A DNA stretch of 50,480 bases. Source: an uncultured Paraburkholderia sp. GTDB lineage: Bacteria; Pseudomonadota; Gammaproteobacteria; Burkholderiales; Burkholderiaceae. Position 1 is the first letter of the stretch, and every line of letters begins with the position of its first letter. A program made the translations under genes and the position numbers. The stretch lies in assembly GCA_940747215.1 (NCBI GenBank), contig CALNWS010000031.1:1-50480 (forward strand). The letters run 5' to 3'. Shown here in pieces: positions 1-8,888 of this stretch. The notes below the pieces were generated by a model. That model was given only the letters and a program-made list of their open reading frames with translations, ran no database searches and was not told the origin of the DNA.

Positions 1-43
1 ATCTTTGCCGAACTACTCTTCGCTCCGAGTCTTTGTCAGCCAT
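1..43 (-). other. possible 5' end of an unidentified reading frame
   Basis: On the minus strand an ATG at 43 opens a frame (MADKDSERRVVRQR) that runs off the window after 14 codons. A GAGG-type ribosome site lies about eight bases upstream, inside the palindromes at 42-76. The next gene to the right, ssuC, has lost its 5' part, so this may be the edge of an insertion element or another gene placed by rearrangement. The peptide is too short to identify. Confidence 0.25.
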
Positions 44-76
44 AGGTGTCCACCTCACAAATAGGTGAACACCTAT
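42..76. repeat. two tandem AGGTG-N2-CACCT palindromes
   Basis: Positions 44-55 read AGGTGTCCACCT and 61-76 read ATAGGTGAACACCTAT. Each is a palindrome, and the centres are about 19 bp apart. As a pair they also form a 14-bp inverted repeat (42-55 against 63-76) with one mismatch. They sit exactly where recognisable ssuC homology stops, and they overlap the translation start of the minus-strand frame at 43. A double operator or a mobile-element terminus would both fit. Confidence 0.6.
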
Positions 77-127
77 GCCCCTCGCTCAGAGTGCTGTTGG
101 ATAGACGTCGATATTGGATCGCTTACG

Positions 128-614
128 ATTGAGCCGATCGAGATCGCGCTCGATTCGACCGTGCAGATGATCTGCAACATTCCCGCGCTCGCGATGATTC
201 CGCTCGTGATCCTGTGGTTTGGCATCGAGGAAGAAGCGAAGGTGTTTCTCGTCGTGCTCGGCGTGTTTTTCCCGATCTACGTCAACACCTTTCACGGCAT
301 CCGCTCGGTGGACGCCAACCTGATTGAGATGGCGTGCAGCTATGGCGTAAGGGGTTTTTCGCTGTATCGCCACGTCATTCTGCTGGGCGCACTGTCGTCG
401 ATTCTGGTCTGCGTGCGCTTCGCGTTCGGGCTGATGTGGGTCACGCTGATCGTCGCGGAAACGATCTCCGCGCAACCGGGCATCGGCTACATGACGAGGA
501 ACGCGCGTGAGTTTCTGCAAACGGATGTAGTGGTGGTCGGCATTCTGCTGTACGCCGCGCTCGGTAAGCTCGCCGACGTGCTGGCATCCCGCGTATCAAC
601 AAGGAGCGAAATGA
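128..614 (+). pseudogene. ssuC: aliphatic sulfonate ABC transporter permease SsuC, truncated remnant
   Basis: The frame encodes the C-terminal part of an SsuC-type inner-membrane permease: [17 protein letters not shown], a typical EAA-region, and [16 protein letters not shown]. Roughly the first 100-120 residues expected for the family are absent and are replaced by unrelated sequence. Near the 3' end a short deletion after LGKLADVLA shifts the frame, so the native ending ([12 protein letters not shown] at 612-614) is out of frame. Conserved arginines and glycines appear as cysteine ([21 protein letters not shown]), which indicates relaxed selection. The native stop overlaps the ssuB start. 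Confidence 0.8.
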
Positions 615-1541
615 TGAATGCAACGACCTTGTCGGCGTCTTTCGGCACCATCGCGGGCAGCGATCTGGAAGCGGAACTCGCACAACTGCACATCGCCGAT
701 TTCGACGCGGCGCACGCCGCGGATGCGGATGCTGATGTGCCCGTCGGCGTGCTCACAACACAGATGGTCCGCTCACGCGTCAGGCCGCCGATTACTCGGT
801 ACAACTGCGCGGCGTCGGCAAGCAGTACGGCGAGCGCACGGTGTTGTCGGGTTTCGATCTGTCGATCGAGCGCGGCAGTTTCGTTGCGATCGTCGGACGC
901 AGCGGCTGCGGTAAATCGACGTTGCTGCGACTCGTCGCCGGGCTCGAACAGGCGACATCGGGTGTGCTCGAAAAGCGCGCCGAGGATGGCGGCGCGCTCG
1001 ACACGCGAATCCATATTTCAGGACGCACGCCTGTTGCCGTGGAAAACCGTGCTGCAGAACGTGATGCCCGGACTTGGCCGCGGTGCGCGCGACGATGCGC
1101 GTGCCGTGCTCGCCGAAGTCGGTCTGCTCGAACGCGCGAACGACTGGCTCGCACAGCTTTCGGGCGGTCAGTGTCAGCGTGTGGCGTTGGCGCGGGCGCT
1201 GGTGCATCGGCCGCAACTGCTGTTGCTCGACGAACCGCTCGGCGTGTTCGATGCGCTCACGCGTATCAAAATGTGCACGCGCTGATCGAGCGTTTGTGGC
1301 GTGAGCATCGCTTCACGGCGCTGCTCGTCACGCACGACGTGCACGAAGCCGTCGCGCTCGATCAGCCGGTGCCGCTGGCGCGTCCGCGCGCGAGCGTCGG
1401 CGGGTTTCGCCGCGCTCGAGGAACACGTGCTGCAACGCGTGCTGAAAACGGCGCCGCCACCGACGCACTGGCCCATCGTCCGTACGACGTGCTTGAAGAG
1501 GCCGCAGCGCGCGGCCGACAGAGGTCCACTGGGCCATCTGA
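614..1541 (+). pseudogene. ssuB: sulfonate ABC transporter ATPase SsuB, multiply frameshifted
   Basis: An SsuB-type ATPase can be read only by changing frame at least four times, near 775, 1010, 1267 and 1400. Pieces include Walker A (GRSGCGKST, near 892), the Q-loop [10 protein letters not shown], a signature [15 protein letters not shown], Walker [10 protein letters not shown] and [10 protein letters not shown]. The arginine of LSGGQR is replaced by cysteine and the D-loop alanine is altered, so point decay accompanies the indels. AAGGAG at 601-606 serves the ATG at 614. It followed ssuC with a stop/start overlap. No functional protein is possible. Confidence 0.85.
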
Positions 1542-1592
1542 CGTTTTTCTTTGTCTGACTGTTTTTAAATCGCTTCCCTAGAGTCATACGAC

Positions 1593-1808
1593 ATGAGCAT
1601 TTCCGCAATCAACGTACGCAATCAGTTCAAAGGCAGAGTGAAAGAGATTATTCGCGGCTCCGTGGTGTCCGAAGTCGACGTCGAGACGCCGTTCGGCATC
1701 GTGACCTCGGTCATCACGACGCGTTCGGTCGACGAGCTCGATCTGAAAGTCGGCTCGGAAGTCGTGGCGCTGGTGAAGTCGACGGAGGTGTCGATCGCGC
1801 GTCTATGA
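1593..1808 (+). CDS. molybdopterin-binding (Mop/TOBE) protein
   Basis: This 71-residue protein is a single Mop/TOBE domain: ISAINVRNQFKGRVKEI at the start and the VVALVKSTEVSIARL ending typical of small molybdate-binding proteins. Such proteins form oligomers that bind molybdate or a molybdopterin cofactor in the cytoplasm. The frame is intact and full length. It follows the ruined ssuB by about 50 bp, a common arrangement in Burkholderia. No strong ribosome site is visible before the ATG. The molybdate-binding role is by family; the ligand is not proven. Confidence 0.85.
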   Translation: MSISAINVRNQFKGRVKEIIRGSVVSEVDVETPFGIVTSVITTRSVDELDLKVGSEVVALVKSTEVSIARL

Positions 1809-1964
1809 GCCGTAAGGCGGTGGATCACGTGCGTCGGCCCTAGCCGTGTTGTGGGCGCTTGTTCGCTCTGCTGAAAATGGCGCTGGCGGCTGATGCGTGT
1901 GCTGCGTTCGAGGCGGGGCGCGATTGCCCCGGCCTTGCTGCGTTGGCGTCTACTTCGTGTAAAT

Positions 1965-1998
1965 CGTTACTTCGCGTTGGCCGTTACTTCGCGTTGGC
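1965..1998. repeat. 17-bp perfect tandem duplication
   Basis: CGTTACTTCGCGTTGGC occurs twice head to tail (1965-1981 and 1982-1998). It covers the stop codon and last codons of the minus-strand gene ending at 1984, so the stop-codon region is duplicated just beyond the gene. Confidence 0.9.
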
Positions 1999-2232
1999 GC
2001 CGCTCGCGGGCGGCAGATGCATCATGCGGTCGTTGGTCGGCTTGTTCGGCCGCTTGATCGGCATGTTGTCCGGATTGCTCGAACCGCTTGAGCCGGATGC
2101 GGCTTCAGGCGGCTTCGCCATCGAATCGTCCGCCGGCTTTTGTGGCTGCTGCGCGAAGGCCGTCACGCCGCCTGTGCAAAACAGCGTGAACGCGATGCCC
2201 GCGGTTGCTGCTGCCCATCTGCTTCGCTTCAT
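1984..2232 (-). CDS. small secreted protein of unknown function
   Basis: An 82-residue protein that starts at the ATG at 2232, preceded by a good GGAGGA ribosome site. Longer in-frame starts have no such site. Residues 1-29 form a signal peptide (MKRSR, a hydrophobic core, cleavage near AFA-QQ). The mature part is short, rich in Pro, Ser, Gly and Lys, and likely disordered (PEAASGSSGSSNPDNMPIKR). It is probably periplasmic. I do not recognise a family. The frame is intact, and a duplicated 17-mer lies across its stop. Confidence 0.7.
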   Translation of the reverse strand: MKRSRWAAATAGIAFTLFCTGGVTAFAQQPQKPADDSMAKPPEAASGSSGSSNPDNMPIKRPNKPTNDRMMHLPPASGANAK

Positions 2233-2482
2233 GTCGTCCTCCGCCTGATTCGCGTTGCTTGCGCCTGCGCGTGATTGGATTTGCTTGCGTCTACTTGTTT
2301 CCGTGTGCGTCTGCTTATGGCTGTGCGCAGCTGATGCATTCGGTTTGCATGCGCTGCGGCGCGTCTCGTGCATCTCGGGTATTTTTCACATGTCGCGCAC
2401 GCAACGCGCGTGCCTCGGCGCTACATGGATCGACAGCGCGATGTCTATCCAGTTTCATTTAAGCTGACGGTTCTGCCATGAC

Positions 2483-2929
2483 TTGCTGGAGACCGTCGTG
2501 CATATTGCGCGTGCCATACCGATCATCCGTATCTTCTCAGAGGAGAAAGCGAGGGAGTTTTATGTGGATTTCCTCGGCTTTACCGTCGAATGGGAGCACC
2601 GTTTCGGCGACAATTTTCCGCTCTATGCGCAGGTGCGCCGCTCGGACCTCGTTCTGCACCTGAGCGAACATCACGGCGACGCGAAGCCGGGCTCGACGAT
2701 TTTCGTACAGACGCGCGACATCGATGCCTTTCATGCCGAACTTCATGCCAAGGACTACCGCTATGGAAAACCAAGCGTAGAGACGCTGCCGTGGGGAAAA
2801 GTGCAGGAGACGATCGATCCGTTCGGAAATCGCATCACATCCGTTTTTGTGAAGCGCCGGAGTGGGGAGAAGGGGCTAGGCGGGGTGATTGCAGAAACGC
2901 GCGATTCTCGTGTCGAAAAGCAAAGTTGA
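2483..2929 (+). CDS. VOC-superfamily (glyoxalase/bleomycin resistance-like) protein
   Basis: The protein of about 148 residues has the betaalphabetabetabeta pattern of the vicinal oxygen chelate fold: AIPIIRIFSEEKAREFYVDF, then FPLYAQVRRSDLVLHLSEH, and TIDPFGNRITSV near the end. Close relatives are annotated as glyoxalase superfamily or bleomycin resistance proteins. The substrate is unknown. The start is uncertain: an ATG at 2478 is out of frame, and in-frame choices are TTG 2483 or GTG 2498, so a small indel may have damaged the start. The C-terminal 20 residues are not conserved in type. The terminator at 2933 follows directly. Confidence 0.75.
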   Translation: MLETVVHIARAIPIIRIFSEEKAREFYVDFLGFTVEWEHRFGDNFPLYAQVRRSDLVLHLSEHHGDAKPGSTIFVQTRDIDAFHAELHAKDYRYGKPSVETLPWGKVQETIDPFGNRITSVFVKRRSGEKGLGGVIAETRDSRVEKQS

Positions 2930-2932
2930 AAA

Positions 2933-2966
2933 CAAAAAGCCCAACTGGTTAGAGCTGGGCTTTTTG
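2933..2966. terminator. bidirectional rho-independent terminator
   Basis: An 11-bp perfect stem CAAAAAGCCCA / TGGGCTTTTTG (2933-2943 and 2956-2966) is flanked by runs of A and T on both sides. It lies between the convergent VOC gene and the tRNA-His gene, so it can end transcription from both strands. Confidence 0.85.
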
Positions 2967-2977
2967 CTTAATTCTTT

Positions 2978-3054
2978 TGGGGTGGCTGATGGGGCTCGAA
3001 CCCACGACAACAGGAATCACAATCCTGGACTCTACCAACTGAGCTACAGCCACC
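2978..3054 (-). tRNA. tRNA-His (anticodon GTG)
   Basis: On the minus strand a complete cloverleaf can be folded: acceptor GTGGCTG/CAGCCAC, D-arm TAGCTCAGTTGGTAGAG, anticodon arm CAGGA-TTGTGAT-TCCTG with GTG anticodon (complement at 3018-3020), and T-arm GTGGGTTCGAGCCCC. The extra G at position -1 (3054), the C73 discriminator and an encoded CCA (2978-2980) are the hallmarks of bacterial tRNA-His. It lies just downstream of dusA on the same strand, and a terminator follows. Confidence 0.97.
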
Positions 3055-3142
3055 ACTGAGATCCGCTTGGTTTGCCTAAAAAATCTGACTCGCCAATGAA
3101 GAAACAAAATTGTACGAACAAGAATTTCGTTTGCCTAGTCCT

Positions 3143-4144
3143 TTATTCAAAAATCTCGACTGGCTCACGCAGATGCTGCCGCGCCTCGTCGAAGATAGCG
3201 AGATCGCTCGCGGCAAGCCGCTTGCTGTCCGACAACACGCGACGCCAGCCCCGCGCACCCGATTCGCCGCGATAAAGGCCAAGCGCGTGACGCGTGATCG
3301 CACCCAGATACGTGCCGCGCGCCATCTCGGTGGCGCAGTATTCGATCAGCTTCGCTTCGACCTCTTCGCGCGTGAGCGCGGCGGAGGAGGAGCCGTAGAA
3401 ACGCGCGTCGACGTCGGCGAGCACATAGGGGTTGTGATAAGCCTCGCGGCCGAGCATCACGCCATCCACGTGCTGAAGATGCGTCTCGACTTCGTCGAGC
3501 GTTTTGATGCCGCCATTAATGACGATTTCCAGATTTGGAAAATCGCGCTTCAACTGATACGCATAATCGTATTTGAGCGGCGGAATCTCGCGATTTTCTT
3601 TCGAGCTCAACCCTTTGAGGATCGCATTGCGCGCATGCACGATGAAAACCTCGCAGCCCGCCTCGGCAATCGTGCCGACGAAATCGCGCACGAAACCGCA
3701 TTCTTCGACCGCGTCCACGCCGATGCGATGCTTCACCGTCACCGGAATAGACACCGCGTCGCGCATCGCCTTCACACCGTCCGCAACGAGTTGCGGCTCG
3801 TTCATCAGACACGCGCCGAAAGCGCCTCGCTGCACACGCTCCGAAGGGCAGCCGCAGTTCAGATTGATTTCGTCGTAGCCCCATTGCTCACCGAGTTTTG
3901 CCGAGCGCGCCAGATCGTCAGGCTCGCTGCCGCCGAGTTGCAGCGCGACGGGCGCTTCCTCCAGCGTTAACGCCAGGTGACGCGGGACGTCGCCGTGAAG
4001 CAGTGCGCCAGTCGTTACCATTTCCGTATAAAGCCACGTATGGCGGGAAATCATGCGATGCAGCGAGCGGCAGTGGCGATCAGTCCAGCCCATCATGGGC
4101 GCCACCGAAATGCGGCGCGGGCTGAAAATAGGTGTGGATGACAT
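3143..4144 (-). CDS. dusA: tRNA-dihydrouridine(20/20a) synthase DusA
   Basis: The 333-residue protein is a full-length DusA, which reduces uridines 20/20a in the tRNA D-loop using NADPH and FMN. Visible motifs are APMMGWTDRH at residues 15-24, INLNCGCPSERV with the catalytic Cys at 99, VKHRIGVD, and FIVHARNAILKGLS. The ING-GI phosphate-binding segment and LMLGREAYHNPY-type ending are also present (VMLGREAYHNPY). The frame is intact, with no missense change noticed in the motifs. tRNA-His follows on the same strand. dusA and tRNA genes are frequent integration targets, but no integrase is seen here. Confidence 0.97.
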   Translation of the reverse strand: MSSTPIFSPRRISVAPMMGWTDRHCRSLHRMISRHTWLYTEMVTTGALLHGDVPRHLALTLEEAPVALQLGGSEPDDLARSAKLGEQWGYDEINLNCGCPSERVQRGAFGACLMNEPQLVADGVKAMRDAVSIPVTVKHRIGVDAVEECGFVRDFVGTIAEAGCEVFIVHARNAILKGLSSKENREIPPLKYDYAYQLKRDFPNLEIVINGGIKTLDEVETHLQHVDGVMLGREAYHNPYVLADVDARFYGSSSAALTREEVEAKLIEYCATEMARGTYLGAITRHALGLYRGESGARGWRRVLSDSKRLAASDLAIFDEARQHLREPVEIFE

Positions 4145-4533
4145 CGGACAGCGTGAAGGCTTGAATCAAAACGAGATTTTACCGCAACGCGCCGGCTCGC
4201 CGGGTGTTGGCTCGGCGCGTCGTCCAATCCGCGTGCCTTCCGACAGATAACGTCCCTGCAAACCCGATTTCACGCTCAATAACCACCCCAGCGAACGGGT
4301 CTCTTTAACTGGAAAGCCTTTGGTTCTCGGGGTCCGACCACGGCTCTGCCTTGTCGCACAGAGCGCTCGCTAATTATTCCAGTATGGGGAATAGTAATTT
4401 CAAAATTATCGGCATAAATTTTCGATAGCAGGAGTATACACTGCCGTCCATTGACATTGCGGACACACCTCATCGGCCAATGCAACGCCATCCTGAAATG
4501 CAGTCAAAACGTTATCGGAGTTACAGTTACATC
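4145..4533. promoter_or_regulatory. intergenic region with an ATTCC-N7-GGAAT-type dyad
   Basis: The gap holds no gene that I recognise. At 4373-4395 there is an 8-bp dyad with one mismatch, ATTATTCC, seven bases, GGAATAGT, in an AT-rich patch upstream of the small secreted gene at 4534. The spacing resembles LysR-type or two-turn operator sites. The regulator is unknown. Confidence 0.4.
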
Positions 4534-4800
4534 ATGAAGACCAAGCTCATCGCCGCCCTGCTGGTTTCTGTTTCCACCTCGATCGCTGCACCGGCATTTG
4601 CTAGCGGCTACGGCCCGGCATCGTTCTATCGTCCGGCTGTCGGCGCGCCGGCTTCGCAACAAGACCTGAACGCACAAACCGTTGCAGCTGAACACGCCAA
4701 CGCAAAAGGCCGTGCTTACGGCGGCGTGAAGAACGTGTCGTCGCAATCGGGCGCACGTGAAGCGACTACGGGTCCGCAATCGGTTTTCTCCAGCAACTAA
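4534..4800 (+). CDS. small secreted protein of unknown function
   Basis: An 88-residue protein from the ATG at 4534; an upstream in-frame ATG at 4480 would put a polar extension before the signal peptide and is less likely. Residues 1-22 (MKTKLIAALLVSVSTSIAA...AFA) are a clear Sec signal peptide. The mature protein is Ala/Ser/Gln-rich with VAAEHANAKGRAYGGVKN and a GPQSVFSSN ending. It resembles short exported Burkholderia proteins of the DUF4148 type, but I cannot assign it. GGAG lies about 14 bases upstream. The frame is intact. Confidence 0.75.
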   Translation: MKTKLIAALLVSVSTSIAAPAFASGYGPASFYRPAVGAPASQQDLNAQTVAAEHANAKGRAYGGVKNVSSQSGAREATTGPQSVFSSN

Positions 4801-4854
4801 GTATCGGATTCGAACACGCCGCTACTCAACTCTTGGTACGAAGCCTGTAAACGC

Positions 4855-4914
4855 CACCGGGCACCGGCATGCATGGCATACGCAACGCCCGGTGTGACTG
4901 CCTTGAACAGGCAG
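4855..4914 (+). terminator. two consecutive hairpins after the secreted protein gene
   Basis: Two perfect stems follow the stop at 4800: CACCGGGC (4855-4862) with GCCCGGTG (4887-4894), and CTGCCT (4898-4903) with AGGCAG (4909-4914). No clear T-run follows, so a terminator role is only suggested by position. Confidence 0.35.
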
Positions 4915-4999
4915 CGATTCTATCGGCGAATACTCAACTGATCGGATCGCTTCCCTAAGTCTGTCGCATCTAGGCTGTGCTCAGACTGAGCCATCAGCC

Positions 5000-5351
5000 T
5001 CACCGCCCACGCCCTCCATGGCCACCGCCGCCGCTCCACGAACTCCCGCCGCGCGATCCGCCATACCTGCCGTAGCCGCCACCGCCGCCATGCCAGTTGC
5101 CGTGGCCGCCGTGAATAGCAGTACCCGCCGCTCCAACCGCCCCAGATGCCGACCGAGCCGTACACTGGTGCGTAGGGCACGCCGCATCCATAGCCGTAGT
5201 CCGGGTAATAGGGCTGCGCATAGCCGTAGTCATAACCCGGCGCAACCGCGCATCCCGCCAGTCCGCCCGCGATGGCCAACGTCGCCGCCACTGACACCGT
5301 CCTCAATAACACCCGTGATCCTCTGAGCTTTTCCACGATCTGTTTCCTCAT
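5000..5351 (-). pseudogene. Gly/Tyr-rich lipoprotein, frameshifted
   Basis: The ATG at 5351 opens a lipoprotein: positively charged start, hydrophobic core and lipobox LAGC, followed by a Tyr/Pro/Gly-rich stretch (GYDYGYAQPYYPDYGYGCG). Near 5110 the reading shifts. The in-phase continuation is the Gly/His-rich GGHGNWHGGGGGYGRYGG segment ending at 5000, whereas the literal frame runs into an arginine-rich sequence ending at 4920. A single indel therefore separates the anchored N-terminus from its glycine-rich tail. Outer-membrane or periplasmic location is expected for the original. Function unknown. Confidence 0.65.
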
Positions 5352-5633
5352 ATGACAGTGAGAAATCGCGCCGTCGTCGTAGTTCAGCGCATTTGTGTCC
5401 GCGCATTACCGTTTCAAGCGCGTCGCGTGCGCCGTTAGCCGCCGCGAAAGCGCCGAGCAGCGTGGCCATTGGCGCTACGTCAACCTTCAGACGACTACAG
5501 CGCCTTCCGCGCGGTAACACTTGGTTAAATTTTCGCAATCCAACTGTAGGGGCCGGCTGATAGTTTTCCGTCCGACGATCACTCCCCATCTCGCAGAGCG
5601 CACGACTTGGTGCCTTTCACCATCTGGCAGTCA

Positions 5634-7246
5634 ATGAGGCAAGAATCACAGTCGGCGGACGCATTGGCGTGGCGCAACAAGGGCGACGCCCACGCTGCGC
5701 ACGCCGATCTCAACGCCGCGCGGCACTGTTTCGAACAGGCTCACGCGCTCGATCCGGTCTGCGCCGTTTCTCTCGAACGCCTCGCCGTCACGCTCGCGGC
5801 GCTCAAGCGTTTCCCCGAAGTCGGGTTGCGCTATCAGGAAGCCATCGCGCTGAATCCGCACGATGCGGATTTGCACCACGGTCTTGGCTGGACATTCGAG
5901 CAAATGCATCGGCTCGAATGCGCGGCGCGCGCGTATCGCGAAGCCGTCCGCATCAATCCTGCGGCCGACGGTTCGCAGAACAATCTCGGCAACTGTCTGC
6001 AGTCGCTTAGTCTCTTCGACGAAGCGCGCAAAGCGTATCGGCGCGCGTGCCGCTTTACTACCGCAATTTCGTGCAGTCGAGCCGTCTGAACGCCGACGAT
6101 CCGCTTTCATCGCTCTGGAAAAACTCGTTGCAGACACCGCGTCGCTCACGTCCGCGGATCAGGCGGAAGTCCACTTTGCGTACGGACAGGGGCTCGCGGA
6201 TATGGGCCGCCACGAGACATCGTTCGGGTATTTTCTGAAGGGCAACGCGCTGCAGCGCTCGGCCGTGCGCTACGACGAAGCGCAGACGCTCGGTCTCTTC
6301 ACGCACCTGCCGCAACTCTTCAGCGCGGATGTGCTCGCGAAGCAACGGGGTCTCGGCGATCCATCGTCGGCGCCAATTTTCATTGTCGGCATGCCGCGCT
6401 CGGGTTCGACGCTGATCGAGCAGATTCTCGCGAGCCATCCGCAGGTGACCGGTACCGGCGAGCGCACGGAATTCAGCGAGGCGCTCGTCGGTAGCATCCA
6501 TCGCGAGCACGATGACGCGCAACGCATCGACATCGAGGCGATCGGAAACGCCACCGCTACGCAGTTGACGGCGCTCGGTGCCGACTTACCTGCGCCGCAT
6601 GCGCGACACGGTTCCCGAACTGCGACGCGACGCAGGGCAGCAGGTATGGCAAAAACCGTGGCAAGGAGCACGGCAAAAAGCGTCAGGGAACTCTCACGCC
6701 TCTCTTCACTGCGCTTCACCGACAAATACACCCGTTCAACTTCACTAATATAGGCCTGATTCATCTCGCGCTGCCGAACGCGCGCTTCATTCACAGCACA
6801 CGCTCGCAGCTACAAACTTGTCTATCGATTTTTCGCGTATCTTTCAGGACGTGCCATTCGGCTACGATCTGGGAAAATTGGGCTGCTACTATCGCGCTTA
6901 CGACGCGCTCATGGCGGACGCGCTCATGGCGCACTGGCAACGTGTACTTCTCGAGGGTGTGATGATCGAGGTCAGATACGAAGAACTGGTCGAAGATTTC
7001 GAGAGCAACGTCAGGCGTCTGCTCGGACATTGCGGGCTCGACTGGGATGCGCGCTGTCTGTCGTTCCACGAAACCACGCGTGAAATCGGCACGGCGAGCG
7101 CCGCGCAGGTGTGCCGCCCGCTCTACAAGACATCGGTGCGTCGCTGGCTGCCGGACGAGGCGCTGCTCGAACCGCTCATCGACGGATTAGGTCCGGCATT
7201 GGCCGCGCGCAACCTGTATAGCGAAGACGCGAGCGTTCGATCATGA
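5634..7246 (+). pseudogene. TPR-sulfotransferase fusion protein, multiply frameshifted
   Basis: The original was a protein of about 530 residues: N-terminal tetratricopeptide repeats (AWRNKGDAHAAHADLNAARH, ALNPHDADLHHGLGW) then a sulfotransferase domain. The PAPS-binding loop FIVGMPRSGSTLIEQ lies near 6382-6426, and a C-terminal PYKTSVRRW-like segment (CRPLYKTSVRRW) is typical of these fusions. Frames must be changed near 6045, 6110, 6590 and 6735. Bases 6902-6931 are a 15-bp tandem duplication giving DALMADALMA. The ATG at 5634 is the likely start. It abuts cysC, which would supply PAPS. Confidence 0.85.
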
Positions 7247-7273
7247 GCGCCGGCAGGTGGCGCTGTTCTGTGG

Positions 7274-7783
7274 ATGACCGGCCTTTCCGGCGCAGGCAAA
7301 TCCACGCTGGCAGAAGCCTTGCACAAGCGTCTGCGCGCGGCGGGGCACGCCTCGGTCATACTCGACGGCGACGAACTTCGTCGCGGCCTGAATGCCGAGC
7401 TGGGTTTCACGCCCGAGGACCACACTGAAAATCTGCGCCGCGTCGCGCACGTCGCCGCGCTCTTCAGGCAGCAGGGTTTCGTGGCGATCGCCGCGGTGAT
7501 CTCGCCCGAACATCGGCATCGGCAGGCGGCACGCGTGATCGTCGGCGACGGCTTCGTCGAAGTGTTCGTCAATGCGCCGCTGGCCGTGTGCGAAGCGCGC
7601 GATGTCAAAGAGCTGTACGCGCGGGCGCGGCGCGGCGAGATTCCCGACTTCACCGGCGTCTCGCGACCGTTCGAAGAACCGGTTGGACTCGACGTCGAAA
7701 TTCACTCCGACAGAGTGAGTGTCGACGACGCGGTCGAGGTTCTGTTCGTGCAGCTCGCCAGCATGAATCACATCGGGCAGTAG
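7274..7783 (+). CDS. cysC: adenylyl-sulfate kinase (APS kinase), N-terminally broken
   Basis: The reading frame from 7274 is an APS kinase: Walker A GLSGAGKS at residues 3-10, [28 protein letters not shown], and [22 protein letters not shown] with the [11 protein letters not shown] loop. The enzyme makes PAPS from APS and ATP. The natural start is probably ATG 7243, which overlaps the upstream stop (ATGA), but it is out of frame with the domain, so a 1-2 base indel lies between 7243 and 7274. The first beta strand (GAVLW before MTGLSG) can be made only without that start. The rest is intact. Activity is doubtful. Confidence 0.8.
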   Translation: MTGLSGAGKSTLAEALHKRLRAAGHASVILDGDELRRGLNAELGFTPEDHTENLRRVAHVAALFRQQGFVAIAAVISPEHRHRQAARVIVGDGFVEVFVNAPLAVCEARDVKELYARARRGEIPDFTGVSRPFEEPVGLDVEIHSDRVSVDDAVEVLFVQLASMNHIGQ

Positions 7784-7888
7784 CTGACCGCTAAAGCGCA
7801 AGCACCCACGAGCGCAGATTTTTCCCCCGCCGCGCCGCGTTTCGCTATACCGTTTCAGCTTCTCGAGGGACAGAAGGGGAAGGCGTCG

Positions 7889-8538
7889 ATGCTGTCATCG
7901 TCGATACAAAAACTGCGGCCCGGCATCGGGACGCTCGTGCTTGCGGCCGATCTCGCCGGCACGGTCGTGTTCGCGATCGAAGGCGCATTAAGCGCCATGC
8001 AGGGCGGACTCGATCTGCTGGGCGTCATGGTGATCGCCTTCGTCGCGGCGCTCGGTGGCGGTGTGATCCGCGATCTGCTGATCGGCGATTCGCCGCCGAA
8101 CGCGATTCGCGCTGGCACTATCCGGCGCTCACCTTCGTCACCGGTCTGCTCACGTTTATTTTTCATGCGACGGCGCAGCGCTTTCCCGTCGAACTCGTCA
8201 CGGTGCTCGACGCAGCCAGCCTCGCGCTGTTCGCCGTCGCGGGCGTCGAGAAGGCGATGCTGTTTCGCATCCGCCCGTTCATCGCGATGTTGATGGGCAC
8301 GGTGACGGGCGTGGGAGGCGGCGCGATGCGCGACGTGTTGATGGCGCGCGTGCCGCTCGTGCTGCATGCCGATATCTACGCAAAGGCGGCGTTCACGGGC
8401 GCGCTGGTCGTGGTGCTCGCAAGGCGTGCGGGCATGCCGGGCGCAGCCGCCGCGCTGCTGGGCGGCGCATGCTGTTTCGTGTTGCGCGTGCTGGCCGTCA
8501 CGTATGGCTGGCATCTGCCGAAAATCACGCTGGTGTGA
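7889..8538 (+). pseudogene. TRIC/YicG-family (UPF0126) membrane channel, frameshifted
   Basis: The two halves of a YicG-like protein of about 215 residues are in different frames: AADLAGTVVFAIEGALSAM and ALGGGVIRDLLIGDSPPNAIR up to about 8110, then HYPALTFVTGLL and GTVTGVGGGAMRDVLMARVPLVLHADIYA to the stop at 8538. The two GGG-RD repeats are the signature of this internally duplicated family, which includes prokaryotic TRIC cation channels and the YicG glycine transporter. One base appears to be missing in the segment encoding IRDWHY. The membrane location is by family. No other lesion was noticed. Confidence 0.85.
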
Positions 8539-8568
8539 GCCGCGAGCACAACGAGACTCGGCGAAAAA

Positions 8569-8782
8569 TCAACGCTTGCGCAGCGGCTCGATCAGCGACG
8601 ACAAACCGTTGTGATCGATCTTGTGCATCAACGCAGGCAGACGGCCGATCTTCGCCCGGCGGGAAGCCCTAGCTCACGAACCAGTTCAGATAGTGTCCGG
8701 GCAGATCGGCGATCAGACGTCCCTTGTACTTTCCATAAGGCATCACACGCATGACGAGCAGTTCGAGGTGTTCGGAATTCAT
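8569..8782 (-). pseudogene. DUF3820-type small protein, nonsense and frameshift
   Basis: Starting at ATG 8782 the minus strand reads MNSEHLELLVMRVMPYGKYK then GRLIADLPGHYLNWF, the diagnostic N-terminal half of DUF3820 proteins. After NWFVS there is TAG where the family has glutamate (GAG to TAG fits), then a one-base frameshift. The remaining residues (LMHKIDHNGLSSLIEPLRKR) read in another frame to TGA at 8569-8571. The original was about 71 residues. Function of the family is unknown. Confidence 0.75.
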
Positions 8783-8888
8783 CGCGCAGGAAGGGAGCGG
8801 AGCGTATGCATGCAATAGCGGCATTCTAGCTGCGCTGCAAGCATTGCGCCGCCATGGTAAGTTCGGCGGCTTCCGCAATACACAATCA

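Noticed and set aside
65..1285. A 406-residue permease-ATPase fusion protein
   Set aside because: It results from deletion of the ssuC stop frame and repeated frame changes in ssuB; the ATPase motifs are split between frames.
2978..4144. Integrated element at tRNA-His/dusA
   Set aside because: Both are frequent attachment sites, but no integrase, direct repeat of the tRNA end or foreign gene block is seen on either side.
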